This document shows positions 8,032 to 15,441 of a DNA stretch of 64,000 nucleotides, piece by piece; position 1 is the first letter of the stretch, and the number at the start of each line of letters is the position of its first letter. The stretch covers positions 897,586-961,585 of the forward strand of contig CAWBSM010000004.1 of the NCBI GenBank assembly GCA_963791455.1, given 5' to 3'. This stretch comes from Bog-473 sp963791455 (GTDB taxonomy: Bacteria > Actinomycetota > Acidimicrobiia > Acidimicrobiales > RAAP-2). The notes below the pieces were generated by a model that saw only the letters and a program-made list of their open reading frames with translations, was not told the origin of the DNA and did not search any database. The translations under genes were made by a program, and so were the position numbers.

Positions 8032-8960
8032 AGGTGCTGGGTGGAGGCACCAGTGGTGATGGCCTTCTCTATCGAGTTGAGTTCGGCCACCATCCACGTC
8101 TGATAGTCGTAGCCGGGGACCGGCATCGTCTCGTACACCCCGACCACCGGCACACCGGCCGAGAGCGCGGTCTGGCGAATCGAGTCCGTGAGCGAGTCCG
8201 TGACCTGTTGGTTGTAGCAGAACACCTTCACCTGGTGCTTGGTGAAGAACCCCCTCTCCAACGACACGTCTTGGGGAGTGGGGTCGGTGCCGTTCATGAT
8301 GTCGGCCTGGAACTGAAACGGGGTCAGGTTGTTGATCCCCATGGCCGTCAACAGGTAGTCGGCGACCGGCTCGGTCGTCGCCGCGGTCGTCCCCGCGTAC
8401 TTGGCCTTGAAGGCGGCGATGGCATGGACCCAGGGTTGGAGCGAAGCCACGAACTTGGTCTCGTTGGCGTAGAAGGTCGACGCGTGGGCCGGGTCGAGCT
8501 TGGAGAGATCGGTGGCTAGCGCCTGGGCCACCGCCGGCATCGTCCTCGGGTTATACCAGAGGTGTGGGTTCGCCGTGCTGTCCGGCAGACCCAGCAAATG
8601 CTGCACGTTGATCACCTTGCGAGCCGAGTTCGGCGACGCCGAGGCGAGGGTGCTCATGAAGGTGTCGTAGCCGACTCCGTTCTCGATCAGCAGCTTGGCG
8701 TTGGCGATCTGCTGGCCGACGCTCGGCGTGGCCTCATAGGTATGGGGATCCGTGTTGGGGTTCGAGTCCACCGAGTACACGCTCACGTACTTGCCACCGA
8801 TCTGGGACGTCACATTGCCGTACTCGTTCTCGCCCGCCACCACCGCGACCTTGGCGACGCCGTTGGTTGCCGCCGAGGCCGTGGTCGCGATTGATCCAAC
8901 GGGCAGCAGCACCACCCCGGCTCCCACCATCGCCGCGGCCACCTTCGCGAATCTGAACAT
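8028..8960 (-). CDS. Zinc/manganese-binding lipoprotein-like protein, ZnuA family
   Basis: 310 residues from the ATG at 8960, which has GGAGG upstream; an upstream extension has no ribosome site. A signal peptide is visible (MFRFAKVAAAMVGAGVVLL, cleavage near ATTASAA). The cluster A-I pattern follows: GENEYGNVTSQIGG, DPHTYEATPS and NPHLWYNP, with His residues suited to metal binding, and VYETMP near the C-terminus. There is no clear lipobox Cys, so membrane attachment is uncertain. First gene of the zinc uptake operon, opposite the ArsR promoter. Confidence 0.9.
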   Translation of the reverse strand: MFRFAKVAAAMVGAGVVLLPVGSIATTASAATNGVAKVAVVAGENEYGNVTSQIGGKYVSVYSVDSNPNTDPHTYEATPSVGQQIANAKLLIENGVGYDTFMSTLASASPNSARKVINVQHLLGLPDSTANPHLWYNPRTMPAVAQALATDLSKLDPAHASTFYANETKFVASLQPWVHAIAAFKAKYAGTTAATTEPVADYLLTAMGINNLTPFQFQADIMNGTDPTPQDVSLERGFFTKHQVKVFCYNQQVTDSLTDSIRQTALSAGVPVVGVYETMPVPGYDYQTWMVAELNSIEKAITTGASTQHL

Positions 8961-9066
8961 CGTCCTCCGGTCTTTGCTGTCGTCGTCGGCGTCGGCGACA
9001 TGGTCCGTACCGGCCCCATTGCGAACCCCAGGCGAATCCAGCGTCCGCAGGAGCTTGTCTGAATCG

Positions 9067-9152
9067 GTTGCAGATAACCTAGACCGTATCTGGAACCATT
9101 GCAAATACACTCCCTGGAAGGACCCGATCTATGGCTTGTTCCTTATATAAGG
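9067..9152. promoter_or_regulatory. Divergent zinc-locus promoter region
   Basis: Between znuA-like and arsR-like genes, the sequence TTGCAGATA (9068-9076) recurs as TTGCAAATA (9101-9109), about three helical turns apart. A perfect 12-base palindrome CCTTATATAAGG lies at 9141-9152, next to the ribosome-binding site of the ArsR gene. Either could be the site of the ArsR or Zur-type regulator. Neither matches a textbook Zur box closely. Confidence 0.4.
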
Positions 9153-9170
9153 AGGCACTAATGTATTTGG

Positions 9171-9488
9171 GTGGTTGGCACCGAGACGACTGACCGCCTG
9201 GTCGGAGCGGTGGACCTGCTCAAGGCCCTGGCGTCTGCCATCCGCTTGGCCACCGTCGTCGAGCTCTGCGAGGGGCCGCGCTGCGTCCACGAGCTCCAGA
9301 CCTCGCTCGAGGCCTCCGGGCGACCGGTGAGCCAGCCCCTGTTGTCCCAGCACCTCAAGGTCCTACGCGAAGCCGGCCTGGTCACCACCACCCGGCGTGG
9401 TACCGAGATCACCTACCAACTGGCCGACGCCCACGTCGGTCACATCGTCAACGACGCCATCCGACACTCACAGGAGGAACACCAATGA
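9171..9488 (+). CDS. ArsR/SmtB family metal-responsive repressor
   Basis: 105 residues with a winged helix (LKALASAIRLATVVELCEGP, then VSQPLLSQHLKVLREAGLV) and a C-terminal helix bearing DAHVGHIVNDAIRHSQEEH, where D and H residues match the alpha-5 metal site of SmtB/CzrA sensors. It should release DNA on binding zinc. The GTG at 9171 is the only good in-frame start; GGAGG at 9151 sits 16 bases away and instead suits an out-of-frame ATG at 9161 that would encode a 10-residue leader ending at 9193. It overlaps the His-rich gene (ATGA). Confidence 0.85.
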   Translation: MVGTETTDRLVGAVDLLKALASAIRLATVVELCEGPRCVHELQTSLEASGRPVSQPLLSQHLKVLREAGLVTTTRRGTEITYQLADAHVGHIVNDAIRHSQEEHQ

Positions 9489-9781
9489 CCACCACCCACG
9501 TCGAGCACCCCGACCACACCCACGTCCACGGTGAGGGCTGCGGGCATGTCGCGGTTCCCCACGGCGACCACGTCGACTACGTCCACGACGGGCACCTGCA
9601 CGCCGCCCACGACGGGCACTTCGACGAGTGCACCACCGAGGCCCACACCGAGCACCCTGGACACGACCACACCCACGGCGAAGGCTGCGGACATGTCGCC
9701 ATCCCCCACGGCGACCACGTCGACTACATCCACGACGGGCACCGCCACGCCTCCCACGAAGGCCACTGGGACGACCACTGA
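9485..9781 (+). CDS. Histidine-rich metal-binding protein with internal duplication
   Basis: 98 residues, about a quarter of them His, with many Asp/Glu. The protein is two near-identical halves: HVHGEGCGHVAVPHGDHVDY (about 13-32) recurs as HTHGEGCGHVAIPHGDHVDY (about 63-82), each followed by HDGH motifs. There is no signal peptide, so it acts in the cytoplasm, probably as a zinc store or chaperone. It is coupled to the ArsR gene (ATGA overlap) and precedes zur, and so belongs to the zinc regulon. Related His-rich proteins occur beside zinc regulators in Actinobacteria. Confidence 0.82.
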   Translation: MTTTHVEHPDHTHVHGEGCGHVAVPHGDHVDYVHDGHLHAAHDGHFDECTTEAHTEHPGHDHTHGEGCGHVAIPHGDHVDYIHDGHRHASHEGHWDDH

Positions 9782-9796
9782 GCCTCCTTCTGACTA

Positions 9797-10231
9797 GTGG
9801 TGATTACCTCCGACGCTGACGGTCTGCCGGGTCGGGCGCCCCAAGAGCGCTCGACGCGCCAGAAACGCGCCCTTGCCGCCGTCTTGGAAGCCTCCGATGG
9901 TTTCCGCTCGGCTCAAGAACTGCACGCCGAGCTCCAAGCCCAAGGCGAGAACATCGCGCTCACCACCGTGTACAACCAAGTCCGAGCACTCGCCGACGCC
10001 GGGGAGCTCGACGCCTTACGAAGCGACGACGGGGAAACCCGCTACCGCCGCTGCGCGAGCGCCGACCACCATCACCACCTTGTCTGCCGCCAATGCGGCA
10101 CCGCCATCGAAGTCGAAGGACCACAGGTGGAACGCTGGGCCACCAAGACTGGCGAGGAGCACGGCTTTCTCGACGTCACCCACACCGTCGAGATCACAGG
10201 CACCTGCCCAGACTGCACACTCCCCTCCTAG
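9797..10231 (+). CDS. zur: Fur family regulator, Zur-type
   Basis: 144 residues. The N-terminal winged helix (QKRALAAVLEASDGFRSAQE then LTTVYNQVRALADAGELD) and the C-terminal dimer domain with HHHHLVCRQCG and CPDC give the two CxxC pairs of the structural zinc site in Fur proteins. In this setting (zinc ABC operon, ArsR, His-rich protein) it is most likely Zur, repressing zinc uptake when zinc is plentiful. The start is GTG; no strong ribosome site is seen, so coupling with the upstream gene 16 bases away is likely. Confidence 0.87.
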   Translation: MVITSDADGLPGRAPQERSTRQKRALAAVLEASDGFRSAQELHAELQAQGENIALTTVYNQVRALADAGELDALRSDDGETRYRRCASADHHHHLVCRQCGTAIEVEGPQVERWATKTGEEHGFLDVTHTVEITGTCPDCTLPS

Positions 10232-10372
10232 CGACGCAGCCGATCCCGCCGACCGACCCTGAGTTCGTCGCCTGCTCAATTTCGGGCGCTGAGGCACCAC
10301 AGCACTTCGGCCACGCGAGAAGCCGCCGGTAGTGGGACACGCCGCTCGCGTGGTACGGGGTCAGACAACGAA

Positions 10373-10966
10373 TCACCGCCGCGTCGTCTCCTGATGCTCC
10401 CGAAGGTTTTGAAGAGACCGACGGGCCTTGCCGGTCGAACTCGTCAGCTTCTGATCTCGGCGAGTCAGCGCGCCGAGCTGTCGACGCGTACGACGGACCT
10501 TTGCGGCATCGCTGGTGTCATCTCGACTGGCCGCCCGCTCCATCGAGCGAAGACGCTCACTCATTCCGTTGATCGTCTCGCGGCGACTCCGAGACAGCCG
10601 ATCCAGCTCCTCATCGAGCGGAGTGGGCTCACGTTCCCTGATTGCGATCGCCCATAGGAACACCACGGTGGGAAGGGCAACCACCCCGATGAGGACCAAG
10701 GAGTGCTGAGAAGAACCAATCGTCCGCTTGTCCAAGGCTAGGAGACCGATGACCTCGGCTGCCCATCCCAAGGCGACGACTGGGACCAGAAGGGCCGTCA
10801 ACGCAACGAGCATGCCCCGAATCAACCAGTGGAAGCGCTCACGAATCGACTCGAAGCGTCGAAGCTTTCTGTACCGGTACAGGGCGACCATCCGGCGCAT
10901 GATGGGATAGCTGGCAGCACGAACCTCCACCGCGAGAGTTATGAAGAAGATCGGGATCACCGTCAC
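10373..10966 (-). CDS. Membrane protein with coiled tail, 5' end probably missing
   Basis: 197 residues from a GTG at 10966. Three hydrophobic segments (VIPIFFITLAVEV, MLVALTALLVPVVALGWAAE, LVLIGVVALPTVVFLWAIA) are followed by a long charged helix rich in Arg and Glu. The same frame stays open upstream to about 11030 and reads LTESSRNFNAEFYVASV, which looks like coding sequence running into repeat copy R2. The true N-terminus may therefore have been replaced by the repeat. No function recognised. Confidence 0.55.
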   Translation of the reverse strand: MTVIPIFFITLAVEVRAASYPIMRRMVALYRYRKLRRFESIRERFHWLIRGMLVALTALLVPVVALGWAAEVIGLLALDKRTIGSSQHSLVLIGVVALPTVVFLWAIAIREREPTPLDEELDRLSRSRRETINGMSERLRSMERAASRDDTSDAAKVRRTRRQLGALTRRDQKLTSSTGKARRSLQNLREHQETTRR

Positions 10967-11063
10967 CGAGGCGACGTAAAACTCAGCGTTGAAATTTCGG
11001 GAGGACTCCGTGAGTCGGAAGCTACTAGTGCAGCGACAAGAGCTTCGCAGGCGCTTTCCTCAC

Positions 11064-11260
11064 CGATAAGGTCACGTAAGGTCACGTCGGACCAGACGAA
11101 TTTCTGGGCGGCCACTTTAGGCCCCTGACCTGGGCCTTTTGTGGATATGACATCGTGAGCTTTCGCCTATTCACGCCTCTGACGGAGCGAAACCGCTGGT
11201 AGCCATACCTGCATATGGCGCCCGCCACAGTGGCCGCCTGCTCATTGTTGTGCGCGACCG
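11064..11260. repeat. Repeat copy R2 (att-like module, variant type)
   Basis: The tandem 10-mer AAGGTCACGT AAGGTCACG begins at 11068 after the lead GCGCTTTCCTCACCGAT. It is followed by GACCTGGGCC and TGTGGATATGACATCGTGA. From the last block on, the sequence matches the copy near 56.1 kb for about 110 bases (shared GACATCGTGA, GGAGCGAA, CCGCCTGCTCA, TTGTGCGCG) and has no tRNA T-arm. Confidence 0.75.
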
Positions 11261-11299
11261 CCAGCGGCGGCTCTACCAGGGCCGGCCCGAGGGACTCGC

Positions 11300-11660
11300 C
11301 GTGGGCGCTGACATCACGGCCGACGTGTTCGTCGACGCTCTCGACCCGGGGCGGTCTTCGAGTACTTCACCCGGCCTGAGCTACTCGAGAGTTGGATGGG
11401 CGAGCGAGCTGTCCTCGACCCGACGGTTGGAGGGTCCTTCGCGGTCAACGTAGGCGGCACCGCTGTCCGGGGCCGTTTCCTTGAAGTGGATCCGCCCAGC
11501 CGGCTGGTCATCAGCTGGGGGTTCGACGGCTCGGCCGATTTGCGCCCGAGGCCAGCGTCATCGAGGTTCAGCTCGCGTCCGACGGTCGGGGCACCCGGGT
11601 CAGCATCGTGCATCATCTCCTCCCGCCTGATCAGCGAGGACTCCTGCACCAGTCTCGGGT
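11300..11660 (+). pseudogene. AHSA1/SRPBCC-domain protein remnant
   Basis: Read across two frameshifts, the segment encodes DVFVDALDPG, then VFEYFTRPELLESWMGER, GSFAVNVGGTAVRGRFLEV, WGFDGSADL, and ASDGRGTRVSIVHHLLP, the pattern of AHSA1-type (activator of Hsp90 ATPase-like) lipid-binding proteins. Each frameshift is explained by one missing base, the first in a run of G near 11350. The C-terminus breaks off around 11660 where RHS repeats begin. It is a broken gene, or two assembly errors in a gene fused to debris. Confidence 0.7.
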
Positions 11661-12672
11661 CCCTCCTTCCAGGCCTGCTCATCGGCGACAACGGCGCGAC
11701 GACGCTGTACGACCACATGGGGAACCCATTGGCAGTCGGCGACGGTGAGGTGCCGGCCGAAGTCGTCGGTCCGAGCGGGGAGGAGATCTACAAGTCCACC
11801 TATGGCGCCGTCGTCGGTCACGAGGTCATAGTCGATTTCTTGGAGGGCGATCCTGATCACCCGCTTACGGTTGGCTATGACTCCGGAGGGCGCGTCGACC
11901 AGGTCACCGATCCGCTCGGCAACGTCACGCGCTACAACTACGACGCGCAGAACCGCCTCGTCAGCGAGACGCCACCCGATGGCGGCACCACCACCTTCTC
12001 GTACGATCCTGCGAGCGGGGAGCTGAACCAGGTCACCGCACCCTCGCCCGGCGGAACGACGCAGTACAGCTACGAAGACGACAACGGTCACTGGGAGGTG
12101 AACAAGGTCGTCGACCCACTGGGTCGCGTCACCACCTACAGCTACGACTCTCTCGGTCGCCAGGTCTCGACGACCGACCCTCTCGGGAATATCACGACCT
12201 ACTCGTACGATCCACAAGGACACATTGACCAGGTCAACGACCCCGATGGAAGTCGCAGTGCGACCGCCGCCTATGACTCCGCCGGCAACATCACGGCGGT
12301 GACCGATCCACTCGGCAACACGGTCCACTACAGCTATGACGCGCAAAACCGGATGATCGGCGTGCAGGACCCCATCGGCCGGACCACCACCTACGACTAC
12401 GCGGGCACACTGACGCGCCCGCGTCCGTCACAGACCCCCGCGGCAACGTCTTTACGTACACTTACGATGCCAATGGTTCGCTCGTCTCCATCGCCGACCC
12501 GGTCGGGCGTACGGCGTCGTACTCCTACGATACCGGGGGCCCGCCGCCGCTGTTGCCGGAGGCGCCGCTCATGGTGGCTCTCCCGCTGCTCGGAATTGCT
12601 CTCCTCAGCGGGTCCGCGTGGCGTTACCGGCGAACCCACCGGCAAGTACCCGCAGCGGCTCGTTTTGACTGA
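11661..12672 (+). pseudogene. RHS/YD-repeat protein C-terminal fragment
   Basis: About 12 RHS/YD motifs are visible, such as GRVDQVTDPLGNVTRYNYDA and GRQVSTTDPLGNITTYSYD, typical of large secreted or surface RHS proteins that form a beta-cocoon. The N-terminal part and any toxin domain are missing; the frame changes near 12410, after which DPRGNVFTYTYDANGSL continues. The end is unusual: PEAPLMVALPLLGIALL followed by an Arg-rich tail, a single membrane anchor like those processed by sortase- or exosortase-like systems. It is too short to be a functional RHS polymorphic toxin. Confidence 0.7.
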
Positions 12673-12678
12673 GCGCTT

Positions 12679-12807
12679 CTAACCGAAGGCTCGGATGGCT
12701 CCGATGATCAGAATCACCACGACCGCCGCGGCGAAGTAGATCGCAAAAACTTTGAAGAGGGCCGGGTGGCGGTTGATCCGTAGCAGGGTCCGCTGCCGCC
12801 TCAACAT
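12679..12807 (-). CDS. Possible small single-pass membrane protein
   Basis: 42 residues from the ATG at 12807: a basic N-terminus (MLRRQRTLLRINRHPALFK) then a hydrophobic helix (AIYFAAAVVVILIIGAI). There is no clear ribosome-binding site and the region around it is debris, so it may be the tail of a lost gene. Function unknown. Confidence 0.3.
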   Translation of the reverse strand: MLRRQRTLLRINRHPALFKVFAIYFAAAVVVILIIGAIRAFG

Positions 12808-12894
12808 CGACAGACGACGATGGGGCGGGTCCTCCTCCTGCCAGCGGCGGTGTCTCGTCCTCAGATGTCTCTCCGGAAGCACTGCGGGGGATGC

Positions 12895-13075
12895 CGCCAT
12901 CGAACTCTGACTGGTCTACCCCGTCGATGCTCGCGGGCGCGCTGATCCCGACGAGCTCGAGCAGCGTCGGGGCAATGTCGACGGCGTGCACGTACTGGTG
13001 ACCGAAGGTCGAGTCGGCAGCAATCAGGCGCACGCCACGGACCAGTACCCCCATCCGATCGGCAGGCTCACGCAA
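12895..13075 (-). pseudogene. Arylsulfatase remnant
   Basis: The segment encodes TFGHQYVHAVDIAPTLLELV and SIDGVDQSEFDG, matching the region before the C-terminal domain of arylsulfatases; the intact sulfatase at 25.8-28.1 kb has the equivalent CNDVVPTIYDVVGITPP. Both the catalytic N-terminus and the C-terminus are missing. Confidence 0.6.
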
Positions 13076-13170
13076 TGGGAGCGAATCTCCCCGGTTGCTT
13101 CAGGACGACGATCACATTCCTCGACACCTCGGCGAGCGACAAGACATCATCGACCCTCTAGCGGCGATCC
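13051..13170. repeat. Repeat-associated block B1 (first of four)
   Basis: This holds CCGATCGGCAGGCTCACGC, CGACGATCACATTCCTCG and GACATCATCGACCCTC, which recur downstream of the att-like modules at 25.4, 38.1 and 44.0 kb. Here no att-like core is adjacent. The rest of the gap to 13394 shows nothing recognisable. Confidence 0.6.
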
Positions 13171-13394
13171 TTATTGCGGGCACAGGACGAAACCTTCAAG
13201 CTTCTATTCGTCGGCAGCCGGTCGACGACCTGCAGGCTACGTCGACCAGGTCAACATCGGTCCTCTCATGAACCTGGGTTCCATGGCAGCGCCCAACACC
13301 TCCGGGTTCGAGTCCGGCAGCGCGGTCCTGAGTCGCACTGCGCAAACACCACCGGATCGGTACCACGCCGCCTGCTCGTCCGGGCGCGCTGATT

Positions 13395-14120
13395 TTAGTT
13401 CCCGGCCAGTAGCAGACCGCCGTCGACGGTTTGCACCGTTCCGGTGACGTACTGGTTCTGCATGAGATAGAGGTGTGCGGCTGCTATTTGCTGCGGCTCA
13501 CCGACCGTTCCGGTCAAGGTGCCCTGGGCCAAGCGGGCAAAAAGCGCCTCGCGCTGGGCCGCGGGGACGCCGTCCCAGAGCGGCGTGCGAAAAGCGCCGG
13601 CCCTAACCGCGTTGACACGGACGGGGGCGAGTTCGACTGCCAGTCCTCGGACGAGGCCCTCGGTGGCTCCAGCGCCGGCGGCGGCGAGCGCTGCGCCGGG
13701 GACCGGTCGCTCGCCGACGGTTCCGGTGGTCAACCCGATTGATCCTCCGGGCCTGATCCGGGGCGATGCGTGCTTGATGACGGCGACCGCGCCCCAGAAG
13801 CGAACGTCGAGGATCGCGCGCGCTTCGCTGAGGCCGAGGTCGGCAAGTGGACGCGGCATGAATGCGTCGCCGGCGGTGAACGCCAGGTGATCGAACTTGC
13901 CGACGCGCTCGAACAGGGCGGCGACCTGGGTCTCGTCTCGGACGTCGAGGGCTGTGCCCACACAGCCATCGGGCAGTTCGCCCAGCGCCGCGTCGACCCG
14001 TTCCTGTCGGCTTGAGGCGATGGTGACCTCGGCGCCGTCGAGCGCCGCTGCGCGTGCCGTCGCCAGACCCATGCCAGAACTGCCTCCGATAACAACGATC
14101 CTTTGACCATCCAGGGTCAT
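13395..14120 (-). CDS. Short-chain dehydrogenase/reductase family protein, atypical active site
   Basis: 241 residues with the Rossmann motif GGSSGMG (about 13-19) and the C-terminal TVDGG of classical SDRs. The region that normally carries the catalytic YxxxK reads PGAALAAAGAGATEG, with Ala at both positions, and the usual NNAG is FTAGDA. It may be catalytically inactive or use other residues; relatives with the same change exist in Actinobacteria and Proteobacteria as far as I recall. It is divergent from a TetR gene, with a perfect palindrome between, so it is probably that regulator's target. Confidence 0.82.
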   Translation of the reverse strand: MTLDGQRIVVIGGSSGMGLATARAAALDGAEVTIASSRQERVDAALGELPDGCVGTALDVRDETQVAALFERVGKFDHLAFTAGDAFMPRPLADLGLSEARAILDVRFWGAVAVIKHASPRIRPGGSIGLTTGTVGERPVPGAALAAAGAGATEGLVRGLAVELAPVRVNAVRAGAFRTPLWDGVPAAQREALFARLAQGTLTGTVGEPQQIAAAHLYLMQNQYVTGTVQTVDGGLLLAGN

Positions 14121-14135
14121 CAGTGCCTCCGGGCT

Positions 14136-14193
14136 GTTGATGTCTCAGTGAGACATCAACACCTAGCACGAGCCATGACTCACTGGGACATCA
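14136..14193. promoter_or_regulatory. Two TetR operators between SDR and TetR genes
   Basis: A perfect 25-base palindrome at 14136-14160 has half-sites GTTGATGTCTCA and TGAGACATCAAC around a single G. A second, imperfect copy lies at 14176-14193 (TGACTCACTGGGACATCA). Both sit between the divergent starts at 14120 and 14209. Confidence 0.8.
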
Positions 14194-14208
14194 CTGTACG
14201 CTGAGCAT

Positions 14209-14787
14209 ATGGCTCGGTGGGATGCGCAAGCAGAAGAACGACTGCGGACCGCCGCGATCGAGCTCTTCCTCGAGCTCGGGTACGAGAACGTCACCGTTGC
14301 CCAGATCGCCGATCGCGCCGGACTGACGCGGCGCACGTTCTCCCGCTACTTCACCGACAAGCGTGACGTGCTCTTTGCCGGCTCCGAGCGGCTGCCGGGG
14401 CTGCTGGCCCAGGCGCTCAGCCGGGCCGACCCGGAGCTCACCCCGTTTGGGGCGTTGCTCACGGCGCTTGCCGACGTCGGCGCGGTGCTGGGCGCCCAGG
14501 TCGCCTTGCACGCCGTGCAGCGCCGCGAGGTCATCGCTCGCAGCCCCGAGTTGCAGGAGCGGGGACGAACCAAGTTCGCCGACGTCGCCGACGCGCTCGC
14601 GGCCGAGCTGGTTCGGAGAGGGTGCGAGCCGGCGAGCGCCGCGCTGCTCGCGGACGTCGGAGTCGCGATCTTTCGAACTGGCTTCAACCGGTGGGTCGAC
14701 AACACCGATAGTGACGACCTGGCCGCTTGCCTGCGCGAGGCCGGCGCCGAGCTCGTCGCCGCCATCGCGGCATTCAGCGACGCCTGA
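14209..14787 (+). CDS. TetR family transcriptional regulator
   Basis: 192 residues. The N-terminal helix-turn-helix reads LRTAAIELFLELGYENVTVA, then QIADRAGLTRRTFSRYFTDK. The C-terminal ligand-binding domain is helical and of the TetR_C type seen in regulators of SDRs. The gene is divergent from the atypical SDR, with two operator-like palindromes in the 88-base gap, so autoregulation and repression of the SDR are likely. Ligand unknown. Confidence 0.9.
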   Translation: MARWDAQAEERLRTAAIELFLELGYENVTVAQIADRAGLTRRTFSRYFTDKRDVLFAGSERLPGLLAQALSRADPELTPFGALLTALADVGAVLGAQVALHAVQRREVIARSPELQERGRTKFADVADALAAELVRRGCEPASAALLADVGVAIFRTGFNRWVDNTDSDDLAACLREAGAELVAAIAAFSDA

Positions 14788-14895
14788 CCACGATCGTCGT
14801 CCATCAGAAGTGCCGGAGGACTGCCAGACACCCCTACGGAGCAGACGTCAAATCTCATGCTGCGAGACGATGCAGGCGTCGTGTCGGATTCCGTT

Positions 14896-15396
14896 TCATG
14901 GCTTCGTTGTTCCGACGAGAGGCTCGACCGCTCCTGGGCCGGGGGCGGCGCGGACGTCTCTGGCTTCGAGGCGCTCGCCACAGACAGAGCACACCATGAC
15001 CGCGTTGGAGATATGGCCGCAGGCCTTGTGCGTCACCTGGAGAGGTGGCCCGTCGGGTGCGGCGTAGCGGTCGCCCCATTGGCGCATGGCGGTGAGGACC
15101 GGCCACAGGTCACGGCCCTTGTCGGTGAGCCGATAGTCGTATCGGGGCGGGTGATTGCTGTAGCGCACCTTCTCAAGTACGTCGGTTTCGACAAGGTGAT
15201 TGAGCCGCTGATTCAAGATGTTGCGGGAGATTCCGAGGCGCTCTTGGAAATCGTCGAATCGGGTCACGCCCAAGAACACGTCTCGCAGGATCAGCATCGA
15301 CCACCACTCGCCCACGATCTCGAGACACTGGGCCACTGAGCAGTGCATGTCGGCGAAGCTCTTGTGTTCCACAAAACCCAGAATAGTGGGTTGCAT
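14896..15396 (-). CDS. HxlR family transcriptional regulator
   Basis: About 166 residues from the ATG at 15396; a start further upstream would overlap the MFS promoter. The HxlR winged helix is clear: CSVAQCLEIVGEWWSMLILR, FDDFQERLGISRNILNQRL, then YDYRLTDKGRDLWPVLTAM. A C-terminal CGH...CSVCGE pair may bind zinc. It is divergent from an MFS transporter and an SDR. HxlR proteins often sense reactive electrophiles or redox change; here it probably controls the pump. Confidence 0.88.
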   Translation of the reverse strand: MQPTILGFVEHKSFADMHCSVAQCLEIVGEWWSMLILRDVFLGVTRFDDFQERLGISRNILNQRLNHLVETDVLEKVRYSNHPPRYDYRLTDKGRDLWPVLTAMRQWGDRYAAPDGPPLQVTHKACGHISNAVMVCSVCGERLEARDVRAAPGPGAVEPLVGTTKP

Positions 15397-15441
15397 AATA
15401 GAACGCAATCCCTTAAAGTGAGTTCTGTGACGGAACTCACT
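15387..15441. promoter_or_regulatory. Inverted repeats at HxlR/MFS promoter
   Basis: AGTGAGTTC and GAACTCACT form a perfect 9-base inverted repeat around 7 bases (15417-15441), covering the proposed GTG start of the MFS gene. A second, imperfect pair GGGTTGC and GCAATCCC lies at about 15389-15412. Both are candidates for HxlR binding. Confidence 0.6.
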
